DNA of 64,000 nucleotides from Microcella indica (lineage in GTDB: Bacteria; Actinomycetota; Actinomycetes; Actinomycetales; Microbacteriaceae), in NCBI RefSeq assembly GCF_013414345.1, contig NZ_CP058670.1:868001-932000 (forward strand), written 5' to 3'. Position numbers and translations under genes: made by a program. The notes beneath the pieces were generated by a model. That model saw only the letters and a program-made list of their open reading frames with translations. It had not been told where the DNA came from and did not search any database. Below are positions 1 to 8,347 of this stretch, in pieces; within the stretch, counting starts at the first letter, position 1, and each line of letters begins with the position of its first letter.

Positions 1-1
1 G

Positions 2-577
2 GGTCAGCCGCTCGACGCGCTCGTGCTCAACGCCGGCCTCGCGATCGGCGTCGACCCCGTCGAGGAGGCGGACCCCGCGGACTGGGCGCGCATGTTCGAG
101 GTCAACGTGCTCGGAGCCCAGCGCGTCGCCGCCGCCCTGCTGCCGCTGCTGCGCGAGGGAGCCCTCGAGCGAGGGTTCGCCGATGTGATCGCCGTGACCT
201 CCACGGCCGGTCGGCGCGCCTACGAGGGCGGCGGAGGCTACGCGGCCTCGAAGTTCGGCCTGCGGGCGCTCATGGACACCCTGCGTCTCGAGCTCGCGGG
301 CGAGCCGATCCGGGTCATGCAGGTGGCCCCGGGCATGGTGCGCACCGACGAGTTCACTCTGCACCGACTCGGCGGCGACGCCGAGCGTGCTGCGGCGCTC
401 TACGAGGGGGTCGAGCATCCCCTGACGGCCGACGATGTCGCCCTCGTCATCGCGCAGTCCCTCGCCCTGCCCGGCCACATCAATCTCGACGAGATCACGA
501 TGCGCCCGGTCGCGCAGGCCGCGCAGCACAAGCTCATTCGGGGTCCGCTGCGGCCGCGCGAGGCGCCGCGGGAGTGA
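2..577 (+). CDS. short-chain dehydrogenase/reductase (5' truncated)
   Basis: The reading frame is open from the window edge, so the N-terminal nucleotide-binding glycine motif lies outside. Visible parts are the NAG motif (about visible residues 10-12), a catalytic serine (codon at 200), the Tyr-x-x-x-Lys pair in YAASK (codons 239-253) 13 residues later, and the PGMVRTDEF stretch after the active site, all typical of classical SDR oxidoreductases using NAD(P)H. The substrate cannot be read from the sequence. Its last 44 bases overlap the convergent MFS gene. The family is sure; the exact role is not. Confidence 0.88.
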   Translation, partial: GQPLDALVLNAGLAIGVDPVEEADPADWARMFEVNVLGAQRVAAALLPLLREGALERGFADVIAVTSTAGRRAYEGGGGYAASKFGLRALMDTLRLELAGEPIRVMQVAPGMVRTDEFTLHRLGGDAERAAALYEGVEHPLTADDVALVIAQSLALPGHINLDEITMRPVAQAAQHKLIRGPLRPREAPRE

Positions 578-2030
578 CCGGCGCTGCCTCGCCCGCGACG
601 ACCTCGTCGCTGAAGGCGAGCTTCGGCACGGCGAGAAGCAGGATCGCGCTCACGAGCGCCGTGCCGCCGCAGATGGCGAACACCGTGAGGTAGCCCGCGT
701 AGGTTCCCACGGTCTCGAGAGCAGCCTGGCCGCCCGCGTAGATGAGCACGACGGCGAAGATCGCGGAGGCGAAGGAACCGCCGATCGTCTTCGTCGTGTT
801 GGTGAGGCCCGCGGCGATGCCGGTCTGGCCGAGCGGCGCGGCGGCGGAGGCGGCTGCGGGGAGAGCGGCGACGAGCGCACCCGACCCGATGCCGGCGACG
901 ACCATGTTGAGGGTCACCTGCAGGGGCGTCGCGTTGAAGGGCAGGAACATGAGGTAGCCGACGGCGATGAAGGTCGTGCCCACGATGAGCGCGATGCGCG
1001 GGGTCGTGCGGTTCGACAGCACGGGGAAGAGCAGCGCCCCGACGATCATGGCGATGAGATACGCGCCGATGATGTTCGAGATCGCCGAGGAAGACAGCCC
1101 CAGGCCGTATCCGACGACGGGGTCAGTGCCCGCGTACAGGCTCAGAGGGGCCTGGGCGCCGAGGATGCTGATGCCGAGCAGCCCCGCGACGAGCTGGATG
1201 GGCCACATCGACGGCTGGCGCAGCACGCGCAGGTCGATCGCCGGGTCGGGGTGGCGCAGCACCCAGCGGCCGAAGGGGAGGAGCAGCAGGACCCCGACGG
1301 CCATGAGGAGGTAGACCCACCAGGCCTCCGGCCCGTTGATGCGCAGGAAGGTCAGGCCGCTCGTGATGGTCAGCAGCGCGATCGTGAGCAGCACGAAGCC
1401 GACGGTGTCGAGGCGTCGACCGGGGATGGGCGTCGACTCGGGCACGCCGAAGAGGATCGCGAAGAACGCGACCGTCGTCGCCGCGGCGGGCACCGACAGC
1501 GCGAGCGGGACGTTGCCGCCGACCGCTTCGAAGAAGCGACCGCCGCCGAGGGCTCCCGCGATGGCGCCCGCCTCGAGGGCGACGACGAGGAACCCGGCAG
1601 CGCGACGGGTCTGCGAGGCGCCACGCTTCTCGCTGCGGCCACGGTCGAAGATGAGGGCGACCTCGAGCGGTAGCCACACGACATAGAAGCCCTGCAGCGC
1701 CCACGCGAAGAGGAAGCTCCAGAAGTCGGCCGCGAACACGAGCCACCAGCTGGCTCCCGCCGTGAGCACGGTCGAGAGCAGCAGCACCTTCTTGTGCCCG
1801 ATCATGTCGCCGAGCTTGGCGAGGATCGGCACGACGAGGGCGCTCAGCAGCAGCTGCGCGGCCTCGAACCAGTTGAAGTCGGGGTCGCGGATGCCCAGAT
1901 ACTCGACGATGTCGGGGATGAGCGGAATGTAGTACCCCTGCAGCACTCCACTCACGAACTCGACGAAGAACAGGTATCCCACGAGCCCGAGAGTGATCGC
2001 CCCAGACCGTCCGCGCAGCAGCTGTGCCAT
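534..2030 (-). CDS. MFS transporter, drug/metabolite exporter-like
   Basis: A 498-residue integral membrane protein with about a dozen hydrophobic helices. The loop after the second helix carries a major-facilitator motif A (GDMIGHKK), and the length fits proton-coupled exporters of the multidrug type, but no substrate is indicated. The C-terminus is a short Ala/Pro tail that overlaps the convergent SDR gene by 44 bases. The ATG at 2030 is preceded by TAGCAT six bases away and has no Shine-Dalgarno sequence, suggesting a leaderless mRNA. It diverges from ung with 58 bases between the starts. Confidence 0.85.
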   Translation of the reverse strand: MAQLLRGRSGAITLGLVGYLFFVEFVSGVLQGYYIPLIPDIVEYLGIRDPDFNWFEAAQLLLSALVVPILAKLGDMIGHKKVLLLSTVLTAGASWWLVFAADFWSFLFAWALQGFYVVWLPLEVALIFDRGRSEKRGASQTRRAAGFLVVALEAGAIAGALGGGRFFEAVGGNVPLALSVPAAATTVAFFAILFGVPESTPIPGRRLDTVGFVLLTIALLTITSGLTFLRINGPEAWWVYLLMAVGVLLLLPFGRWVLRHPDPAIDLRVLRQPSMWPIQLVAGLLGISILGAQAPLSLYAGTDPVVGYGLGLSSSAISNIIGAYLIAMIVGALLFPVLSNRTTPRIALIVGTTFIAVGYLMFLPFNATPLQVTLNMVVAGIGSGALVAALPAAASAAAPLGQTGIAAGLTNTTKTIGGSFASAIFAVVLIYAGGQAALETVGTYAGYLTVFAICGGTALVSAILLLAVPKLAFSDEVVAGEAAPVTPAAPRAAAADPE

Positions 2031-2036
2031 TCCGCG

Positions 2037-2042
2037 ATGCTA
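2037..2042 (-). promoter_or_regulatory. -10 element of the MFS gene, leaderless
   Basis: On the minus strand TAGCAT is followed by six bases and then the ATG at 2030. There is no ribosome-binding site, so the first transcribed base would be at or next to the start codon. No convincing -35 hexamer is seen. Confidence 0.45.
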
Positions 2043-2076
2043 GCGTGCGGCATCCTCAGGTCGGCGCCCGGCCCGC

Positions 2077-2082
2077 TAGCGT
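2077..2082 (+). promoter_or_regulatory. -10 element of ung, leaderless
   Basis: TAGCGT, six bases (GATCGG), then the ATG at 2089. This mirrors the element on the opposite strand at 2037-2042, so one 58-base gap holds two back-to-back leaderless promoters. No strong -35 is visible. Confidence 0.45.
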
Positions 2083-2088
2083 GATCGG

Positions 2089-2772
2089 ATGAGCACGCCC
2101 CGACCGCTGAGCGACCTCGTGGCGGCCGACTGGGCGGATGCTCTCGCCCCTGTCGCCGGTCGCATCGAGGAGCTCGGGCAATGGCTGCGGGCCGAGGTCG
2201 CCGCGGGTCGTCCGTACCTGCCGGCGGGGCCCGCCGTGCTGCGGGCGTTCACCGCGCCGCGCGCCGAGGTGCGCGTGCTCGTCGTCGGCCAGGACCCGTA
2301 CCCGACGCCCGGCCACCCGATCGGCCTGAGCTTCGCCGTCGAGCGCTCGGTGCGGCCTCTGCCGCGCAGCCTCGCGAACATCTACCGCGAGCTGCACGAC
2401 GACCTCGGGGTGACGCCCGCCGAGCATGGCGACCTCTCGGCGTGGCAGAGCCAGGGCGTGCTGCTGCTCAACCGCGTGCTCACCGTGCGCGCGGGTGCGA
2501 GCGGCTCGCATCGCGGTCGTGGGTGGGAGGAGGTCACCGAGCACGCGGTGCGGTCGCTCGTCGAGCGCGGCGGCCCCCTCGTCGCGGTGCTCTGGGGGCG
2601 GCAGGCCCAGTCGCTCGCGCCGGCGCTCGACGGCATCCCGATCGTCGCGACCGCGCACCCGAGCCCCCTCTCGGCGCACGCCGGGTTCTTCGGGTCGCGC
2701 CCCTTCAGTCGCGTCAACGAGCTTCTCGACTCCCAGGGTTCCCCGGGCATCGACTGGCACCTGCCGTCGTAG
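2089..2772 (+). CDS. ung: uracil-DNA glycosylase, family 1
   Basis: Removes uracil from DNA as the first step of base excision repair in the cytoplasm. The 227-residue length is normal. The water-activating motif GQDPYP is at residues 67-72 (catalytic Asp69; many relatives have His as the next-to-last residue of GQDPYH), and the [11 protein letters not shown]-intercalation motif is at 190-197 with the catalytic His190. The ATG at 2089 follows a TAGCGT element by six bases, so translation is probably leaderless. The stop codon overlaps the putative -10 of the next gene. Confidence 0.95.
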   Translation: MSTPRPLSDLVAADWADALAPVAGRIEELGQWLRAEVAAGRPYLPAGPAVLRAFTAPRAEVRVLVVGQDPYPTPGHPIGLSFAVERSVRPLPRSLANIYRELHDDLGVTPAEHGDLSAWQSQGVLLLNRVLTVRAGASGSHRGRGWEEVTEHAVRSLVERGGPLVAVLWGRQAQSLAPALDGIPIVATAHPSPLSAHAGFFGSRPFSRVNELLDSQGSPGIDWHLPS

Positions 2773-2775
2773 GCT
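2770..2775 (+). promoter_or_regulatory. -10 element of the GNAT gene, leaderless
   Basis: TAGGCT starts on the ung stop codon and is followed by six bases and the GTG at 2782. The GGGAG next to the GTG is too close to work as a ribosome-binding site, which favours a leaderless start. Confidence 0.4.
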
Positions 2776-2781
2776 GGGAGC

Positions 2782-3393
2782 GTGCTGGAGGAGGAGTACC
2801 AACCGCGTCGGCGATTGCCGCGCCACTTGCGCCCCTCACCGCCGCCCGAGCCGACCTTCAGCTTCAGCGTGCGACCCGCGACGGAGGCAGACCTTCCGTA
2901 CATCCGCGAGATCTACAACCACTACGTCGCCAACAGCACCGTGACCTTCGATGAGAAGAGCTGGACTCTGCGCGGCCTGCGCGCGAAGTTCGCGCACGTG
3001 CAGAAGCTCGGGTACCCCTTCATCGTGGCGGTGTCACCGACCGACCAGGTGCTCGGCTTCGCCTACGTCTACCCGTGGAAGGAGAAGGCGGCGTACCGCT
3101 ACACCGTCGAGAACTCCATCTACCTCGGGCCGGCCTCGACCGGCAAGGGGCTCGGCACGGCACTTCTCGAGGAGCTGATGGAGCGCTCCCGCGAGGCGGG
3201 AGTCAAGGAGATCATCGCGGTGATCGCCGACCGAGGCGCGGACGCGTCGATTCGACTGCACGAGAAGTTCGGCTTCCGCCAGACCGGCGCCATGGGGCGC
3301 GTGGGCTACAAGTTCGACCGTTGGCTGGGCATCGTGCTGCTGCAGAAGTCGCTCGGGCCGTCGAAGAGCCAGCCGGCGGACGCACGCCGTTGA
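2782..3393 (+). CDS. GNAT N-acetyltransferase, Pat/Bar-like
   Basis: A 203-residue GCN5-type acetyltransferase with a basic, proline-rich N-terminal extension of about 30 residues. The segment ATEADLPYIREIYNHYV (about residues 33-49) and the acetyl-CoA pyrophosphate loop STGKGLGTAL (about 119-128) match the phosphinothricin N-acetyltransferase branch, which acetylates amino groups of small amino-acid-like substrates. The true substrate is not evident and the name should not be read as proven herbicide resistance. It follows ung closely on the same strand but appears to have its own promoter. Confidence 0.82.
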   Translation: MLEEEYQPRRRLPRHLRPSPPPEPTFSFSVRPATEADLPYIREIYNHYVANSTVTFDEKSWTLRGLRAKFAHVQKLGYPFIVAVSPTDQVLGFAYVYPWKEKAAYRYTVENSIYLGPASTGKGLGTALLEELMERSREAGVKEIIAVIADRGADASIRLHEKFGFRQTGAMGRVGYKFDRWLGIVLLQKSLGPSKSQPADARR

Positions 3394-3409
3394 GCGCCCG
3401 CCGACCGCG

Positions 3410-4045
3410 CTACTGGTAGACCTCGCCGCGAATCTCCTCGACGAACACCACGGCCTCGTCGTAGAAGACCTGACCGCCGAAGGCGCTGATGACCGAGATC
3501 CAGCTGTCGATGCGCACCTCGTTGTAGATGGCGGGGGCACCCTGCTCGTCGCCGAGCAGGCCGTAGGTGATCGTGCCGTCCTCGAGGGTGCTCTCGTTGA
3601 GACCCTGCGCTGTGAGGTCGTCGACCACGCCGGCGCGCGTCGACGGGGTCAGCGGTGCGACGCTGATGAGCAGGTCGGCGATCTCACCATCGGGGTTCGC
3701 CCAGATGCAGCTGATGCCGCCCACCCGCTGCTCGGGGGTGGGGTCGACGAAGACGTCGTTGCCCTCCGTGCTGCCGGGGCCACCGCGCAGCACGAGGTTC
3801 TGGCCCTCGAGGTTGTCGAGTCGCTCCTGCGGGAAGATCTCCGTGCAGTCCGCGGGCAGGGCGAAGGCCTCCGGCTCGGGCTCGGTCGTCGGCTCCGGCT
3901 CGGGCTCCGACGTCTCGGTGGGCACGACCTCGGGCTCGTCGACCGGCTCCTCCTCGGCGGCGCACGCGCTGAGGCCCGCAACCAGCACGAGGGCGGCGGC
4001 GCCGCTCAGCACGCGGTGGCGCAAGAGGGGGCGTCGCTCGAGCAT
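3410..4045 (-). CDS. secreted lipoprotein of unknown function
   Basis: A 211-residue protein with a basic N-terminus, a hydrophobic core and a lipobox LSAC giving a lipid-modified Cys28. An acidic Glu/Pro/Thr linker (about residues 29-62) follows, then a compact domain with two cysteines (in the ADCTE and ISCIW stretches) that may form a disulfide. No enzyme motif is seen. The ATG at 4045 has an AAGGAGA ribosome-binding site. It lies convergent to the acetyltransferase gene and divergent from the amidase. I do not recognise the domain; it is probably anchored on the outer face of the membrane. Confidence 0.8.
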   Translation of the reverse strand: MLERRPLLRHRVLSGAAALVLVAGLSACAAEEEPVDEPEVVPTETSEPEPEPTTEPEPEAFALPADCTEIFPQERLDNLEGQNLVLRGGPGSTEGNDVFVDPTPEQRVGGISCIWANPDGEIADLLISVAPLTPSTRAGVVDDLTAQGLNESTLEDGTITYGLLGDEQGAPAIYNEVRIDSWISVISAFGGQVFYDEAVVFVEEIRGEVYQ

Positions 4046-4201
4046 GGATCTCCTTGCGGTTCTCGGTGGTGCCGGGGCCTCGGTGGTGCCGGGCTGATGG
4101 GCGAGAATCTATCAGCCGAGCTGTGCCATGAGTGCTCCGATCGGGGGTGCAGGGCGGGGCATCCCGCGTTCGTTGCGCAATCGATACGAAGCCGCCCCGC
4201 G

Positions 4202-4207
4202 TAGGCT
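4202..4207 (+). promoter_or_regulatory. -10 element of the amidase gene, leaderless
   Basis: TAGGCT is followed by seven bases and the GTG at 4215, where homology to amidases begins. There is no ribosome-binding site for that GTG. This supports the internal start over the ATG at 4128. Confidence 0.45.
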
Positions 4208-4214
4208 CGACGGC

Positions 4215-5645
4215 GTGTTCGAACTCCACCATCTGACCGCGCTCGAGCAGTGGCAGTGGCTGCACGAGGGCCGTCTCGAGCCCCGCGACCTCGTCGAGCA
4301 CTACCTCGCGCGCATCGAGCGGATCAACGACGATGTCGGGGCGTTCACCGTCGTGGAGGCGCAGCGCGCTCGGGAGGCCGCGCAGCGCGTGGTGCGGGAG
4401 GTTCCCCGCACGGCGCCGCTCTGGGGTCTGCCGATCGCCGACAAGGAGCTCGTGCCGCGCGCGGGCCAGCGCACGACCTTCGGTTCGCGCCTGTTCGCCG
4501 AGCACGTTCCCGAGCAGTCCGACGAGCTCGTGCGCCACCTCGACGATGCCGGTGCGATCAGCCTGGGCGCCACGGCGGCGCCCGAGTTCGGTCTGCCCTC
4601 CTACACCGAGAGCCTCGTGGCACCTCCCGCGCGCACCCCCTTCGCGCTCGATCGTGGCGCCGGTGGATCGAGCGGCGGGGCGGCGGTCGCGGTCGCGGCC
4701 GGACTGTTGCCCTTCGCCCCGGGCTCCGACGGGGGAGGGAGCATCCGCATTCCCGCCGCCGCGTGCGGCCTCGTCGGCCTCAAGCCGTCTCGCGGGCGCA
4801 TCCCCGCCGGCAGCGGTCTCGACCGGCCCGCCGGCCTCGTCGTGCCCGGTCCCCTCGCCCGCACGGTCGCGGACGCCGCGCTCATGCTGGACGCGCTCGT
4901 CTCCGCGGCACCGTGGGAGTTCGCGACGCGCGCGCCGTCCCCGCACGACGGCCCCTTCCTCGGCGCCGCCGTGCGCGGCGAGGGGCGGTTCCAGCTCGGC
5001 GTCATGACGAGCACGCCCTGGGAGGGCTTCACCGACATCACGATCGCTCCCGAGGCTCGGGATGCCCTCACGACGGCCATCGCGGGCTTCGAGCGCCTCG
5101 GCCACGGCGTGGACGATCTCACGCTGCCCGCCGAGCCCGACTACGCCCGGCACTTCCGCACGGTGTGGATGGCGGGGGCCGCGGGCATCCCCGCCCGGAC
5201 GGACGAGGAGCTCGCCCTGCTCGAGCCGCTCACAGCGTGGCTCGTCGGCCAGGGCCGGGCGCTGCCCGCTACGGCGCTCGCGGAGGCGCTCGCCTGGCTC
5301 ACGGGGTTCGAGCGCCGCGTTATCCGCCATCTCGGCACGGTCGACATCGTGGTCACGCCCGCGCTCGCGATGACGCCCCGCCCCCTCGGCTGGTTCGACG
5401 CGCAGGACCCGGAGCGCAACTTCGCGCAGCAGGTGCAGTACACGCCGTGGACGAGCTTCGTCAACGTCGCCGGGCTGCCCGCGCTCACTCTGCCGATCGG
5501 CCTCACGGGTGCCGACTCCGAGGTGCCGGGCGTGCCCATGGGCGTGCAGCTCATCGGGCGCCCGGGCGGGGAGGCCGATCTTCTCGCGCTGGGGGCGCAG
5601 TGGGAGCGGGCGCATCCGGAGCGTCTGCACCCGCCGCAGTGGTAG
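4215..5645 (+). CDS. amidase, amidase-signature family
   Basis: A 476-residue hydrolase with the Ser-cisSer-Lys triad of the amidase-signature family: Lys77 in PIADKEL, cis-Ser152 in GGSSGG and nucleophile Ser176 in GGGSIRIP, with the expected 24-residue spacing between serines. It cleaves carboxamides and is related to GatA, but it stands alone without gatB or gatC, so a catabolic or detoxifying role is more likely than tRNA amidation. An in-frame ATG lies at 4128, but the extra 29 residues resemble nothing in the family and a leaderless promoter fits the GTG at 4215. Its last 95 bases overlap the convergent gene. Confidence 0.9.
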   Translation: MFELHHLTALEQWQWLHEGRLEPRDLVEHYLARIERINDDVGAFTVVEAQRAREAAQRVVREVPRTAPLWGLPIADKELVPRAGQRTTFGSRLFAEHVPEQSDELVRHLDDAGAISLGATAAPEFGLPSYTESLVAPPARTPFALDRGAGGSSGGAAVAVAAGLLPFAPGSDGGGSIRIPAAACGLVGLKPSRGRIPAGSGLDRPAGLVVPGPLARTVADAALMLDALVSAAPWEFATRAPSPHDGPFLGAAVRGEGRFQLGVMTSTPWEGFTDITIAPEARDALTTAIAGFERLGHGVDDLTLPAEPDYARHFRTVWMAGAAGIPARTDEELALLEPLTAWLVGQGRALPATALAEALAWLTGFERRVIRHLGTVDIVVTPALAMTPRPLGWFDAQDPERNFAQQVQYTPWTSFVNVAGLPALTLPIGLTGADSEVPGVPMGVQLIGRPGGEADLLALGAQWERAHPERLHPPQW

Positions 5646-6045
5646 GCGGCGCTGCGGTGGGCGCCGCACCGGAAGGCGCCGCGGTGGCAGCGCGGCGGCG
5701 GTAGCCGCCATCCTCGAGCCCTGCCTCGATCTCGAAGCGGTTGCGCAGCGGGTCGCGGCCCGCCGCGACGTACAGCACGATGAACGCGAGGCCGTACCGC
5801 CGCCACTGCTGCCGGTGCACGGCCTCGTGCCGCAGCACGGCCTCGCCCACGCTGCCGTGCGTGAGGTACACGGCGCCGATGGTCGTGCCGCCCCGACCGA
5901 AGGCCCACCGCGGCAGTCCCGCGCACACGAGCAGGTCGCCGTGGCGCGCGACGTGGAATCGCGCGAGCGGTGCGCCCCAGACGAGGGCGAGCGCGGTCGC
6001 GAGCCAGTACCCGGGCAGCGCGAACACGGCACGCACGAACCGCAC
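5551..6045 (-). CDS. small HEAVH-motif protein, possible zinc hydrolase
   Basis: A 164-residue protein. An N-terminal hydrophobic segment (about residues 8-25) is followed by a domain with HEAVH (the HExxH zinc pattern) in the stretch LRHEAVHRQQW and a downstream NRFEIEAG that could give a third, acidic ligand. The last 45 or so residues are an Ala/Pro-rich tail that lies antisense to the end of the amidase gene. The GTG start is three bases after the stop of the flavoprotein gene, so it is probably cotranscribed with it. Zinc binding and peptidase activity are inferences from one short motif. Confidence 0.65.
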   Translation of the reverse strand: MRFVRAVFALPGYWLATALALVWGAPLARFHVARHGDLLVCAGLPRWAFGRGGTTIGAVYLTHGSVGEAVLRHEAVHRQQWRRYGLAFIVLYVAAGRDPLRNRFEIEAGLEDGGYRRRAATAAPSGAAPTAAPPTTAAGADAPDAPAPTAPPAREDRPPRPGAR

Positions 6046-6048
6046 GGG

Positions 6049-7530
6049 CTAGCCCGTCGCGCTCGCGCGGCCGTACTGCTCGAGCAGCCGCAGCCAGATC
6101 TCGCTCATGGTCGGGTAGGAGGGCACGGCGTGCCACAGTCGGTCGAGGGTGACCTCGCCGACGACGGCGATCGTCGCGGCGTGCAGCAGCTCGGCGACGT
6201 CGTCGCCCACGATCGTGAACCCCACGATCACGCGGCGGTCCTCGTCGACGACCATGCGGGCGGTGCCGCGGTAGTCGTCGGCGTGCACGCTCGCGCCGGC
6301 GACGTACCCGAGCTCGTAGTCGACGGCGCGCACGTGCAGTCCGCGCTCGGTCGCCTCGGCGAGAGTGAGGCCGACGCTCGCGACCTCGGGCGCCGTGAAC
6401 GTCACCTGGGGTACGGCGGCGTGGTCGGCGGTCGCGACGTGCGCGCCCCACGCGGCCTCCTGGCGGGATGCTCCGCTCGCGCGCGCCGCCATCCCGTCGC
6501 CCGCGGCGCGCGCCTGATACTTGCCCTGGTGCGTGAGGAGCGCACGGTGGTTGACGTCTCCCACGGCGTAGAGCCACTCGCTCGCGCGCCCGTCGGCGTC
6601 GAGGGCGCGCAGGGTGTCGTCGACGTCGATCCACTCGCCGGGGGCGAGCCCGACCGTCTCGAGCCCGAGGTCGTGCGTGGCGGCCCGGCGGCCGGTGGCG
6701 ACGACGACCTCGTCGACGACGAGCTCGCGGCCCTCGGGTAGCGCGAGGCGCACGGTGCCGTCGGCGAGCCGGTCGACGCGCTCGGGCGTCGTGCCGATGA
6801 GCACCTCGGCGCCGTCCGCGCGCAGACGCTCGGCGACGGCATCACCTGCGAACTCCTCGACGCCGGAGAGCAGCCGCCCGCGGCTGAGGAGCGTCACGCG
6901 ACTGCCGAGCGAGGTGAACGCGGTCGCCATCTCGCAGCCGACGACCCCGCCGCCGATGATCGCGAGCCGGTCTGGCACGGTCTCGGTGCTCGTGATCTCG
7001 CGGGAGGTCCACGGGCTCGCCTCCGCGAGGCCGTCGATGGGCGGCACCGCGGCCTCGCTGCCCGTGCAGATCGCGACCGCGTGGCGGGCGAGCACGGTGC
7101 GCTGATCGCCGTCGTCCCCCGTGATGATGACGCGGCGGTCGCCGTCGAGCCGAGCCCGGCCACGGGCGAGCTCGATGCCCGCCTTCTCGAGCCACCGCAC
7201 CTGGCCGCTGTCGTCCCAGTGGCTCGTGAACGTGTCGCGCCGCGCGAGCACGGCGGCGGTGTCGAGCCTGCCCGTGACGGCTTCGCGCGCACCGCCCACG
7301 GCGTGCGCCGCGCGCAGCACGCTGCCGGAGCGCAAGAGTGCCTTGGAGGGCATGCACGCCCAGTACGAGCACTCGCCGCCGACGAGCTCGCTCTCGACGA
7401 TGAGCACGCTCAGGCCGCCCTGCACGGCGCGGTCGGCGACGTTCTCGCCCACGGCTCCGGCGCCGATCACGACCACGTCGTACGACTCTGGCTCGTTCTG
7501 GTTGCCGTCCACGGCCGCTGTCGACACCAC
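6049..7530 (-). CDS. FAD-dependent pyridine nucleotide-disulfide oxidoreductase
   Basis: A 493-residue flavoprotein of the lipoamide dehydrogenase/mercuric reductase family. It has an N-terminal FAD-binding GAGAVG (residues 23-28), a redox-active CxxxxC disulfide (Cys54-SYWA-Cys59), a central NAD(P)-binding IIGGGVVGCE segment, and a C-terminal dimerisation domain with a His...PTMSE pair. The CSYWAC sequence differs from the CLNVGC of classical E3 subunits, and no pyruvate or oxoglutarate dehydrogenase genes are nearby, so the electron acceptor is uncertain. The GTG at 7530 (or the next codon) sits four bases after the crotonase stop. The upstream open frame is a shadow of the crotonase gene. 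Confidence 0.88.
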   Translation of the reverse strand: MVSTAAVDGNQNEPESYDVVVIGAGAVGENVADRAVQGGLSVLIVESELVGGECSYWACMPSKALLRSGSVLRAAHAVGGAREAVTGRLDTAAVLARRDTFTSHWDDSGQVRWLEKAGIELARGRARLDGDRRVIITGDDGDQRTVLARHAVAICTGSEAAVPPIDGLAEASPWTSREITSTETVPDRLAIIGGGVVGCEMATAFTSLGSRVTLLSRGRLLSGVEEFAGDAVAERLRADGAEVLIGTTPERVDRLADGTVRLALPEGRELVVDEVVVATGRRAATHDLGLETVGLAPGEWIDVDDTLRALDADGRASEWLYAVGDVNHRALLTHQGKYQARAAGDGMAARASGASRQEAAWGAHVATADHAAVPQVTFTAPEVASVGLTLAEATERGLHVRAVDYELGYVAGASVHADDYRGTARMVVDEDRRVIVGFTIVGDDVAELLHAATIAVVGEVTLDRLWHAVPSYPTMSEIWLRLLEQYGRASATG

Positions 7531-7534
7531 GCCT

Positions 7535-8320
7535 CTACCGCCCCACGAACGCGGGGTCGGTGCGGGTGAGGAAGGCCTGCATGCCGATACGTGCATCCTC
7601 CGTCTGCGCGAGCCGCACGAGCTCGTGCGGCAGACGCGCCTCCGCTGCCGCGGCTCCTTCGCGCACGGCGAGGCGGGCGTTGGCGAGAGTCGCCTGCACG
7701 GCGAGCGGCGCCTGGGCGGCAATGCGCTCGGCGAGTTCGCGCGCTCGCTCGAGCTGCTGGCCCGGCTCGACGACCTCCTGCACGAGACCCATGCGGTGCG
7801 CCTCGGCGGCGTCGAAGCGGTCGCCCGTGAGCATCCAACGCATCGCGTCGCCCCAGCCGGCCGTCGCGGCGAACCGGGTCGTCGCCCCGCCGAAGGGCAG
7901 GATCGCCCGCGCCACCTCGAGCTGAGCGAACACGGTGTCGGAGGCCGCGATCGTGATGTCGGAGGCGAGAGCGAGCTCGACGCCGAGGGTGAGGCACGTG
8001 CCCTGCACGGCGAGAACGACGGGCTTGCTCACGCGTGAGCCGTCCATGCCCCAGGGATGAATGCCGCCCTCGGGCACCATCGAGAGGCCCTCGGGCCCGA
8101 TGCGGGGGGCCACGTCGGCGAGGTCGAGACCTCCCGTGAAGTGGTCGCCGTGCGCGTAGACGACCCCGACGCGGGCCTCGTCGTCGCGGTCGAGCTCGCC
8201 GTAGGCGAGCGCGAGCTGCTCGAGCATCGCGACATCGGCGGCGTTGCGCTTCTCGGGGCGGTTGAGGCCGATGAGCAGGAGGGGGCCGTCGCGGTCGACG
8301 GTGACGCGCTTCTCAGTCAT
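7535..8320 (-). CDS. enoyl-CoA hydratase/isomerase family protein (crotonase)
   Basis: A 261-residue crotonase-fold enzyme acting on acyl-CoA thioesters. The oxyanion-hole region HFTGGLDL and the stretch from GTCLTLGVELA to ILPFGG align with hydratases, and both catalytic glutamates are kept (in GVELA and in QLEVA). That suggests real hydratase chemistry, but the substrate chain length is unknown. It is the first gene of a three-gene minus-strand run with the flavoprotein and the HEAVH protein. A TACCCT element seven bases before the ATG suggests a leaderless transcript. Confidence 0.88.
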   Translation of the reverse strand: MTEKRVTVDRDGPLLLIGLNRPEKRNAADVAMLEQLALAYGELDRDDEARVGVVYAHGDHFTGGLDLADVAPRIGPEGLSMVPEGGIHPWGMDGSRVSKPVVLAVQGTCLTLGVELALASDITIAASDTVFAQLEVARAILPFGGATTRFAATAGWGDAMRWMLTGDRFDAAEAHRMGLVQEVVEPGQQLERARELAERIAAQAPLAVQATLANARLAVREGAAAAEARLPHELVRLAQTEDARIGMQAFLTRTDPAFVGR

Positions 8321-8327
8321 GCACGCC

Positions 8328-8333
8328 AGGGTA
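8328..8333 (-). promoter_or_regulatory. -10 element of the crotonase gene, leaderless
   Basis: On the minus strand TACCCT is followed by seven bases and the ATG at 8320, with no ribosome-binding site between. Confidence 0.35.
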
Positions 8334-8347
8334 CTGAGGCAGGGCGC

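Noticed and set aside
3684-6032. A 782-codon minus-strand open frame through the amidase gene
   Set aside because: It contradicts the intact amidase triad and the HEAVH gene frame, and shows only Arg/Gly/Glu-rich sequence.
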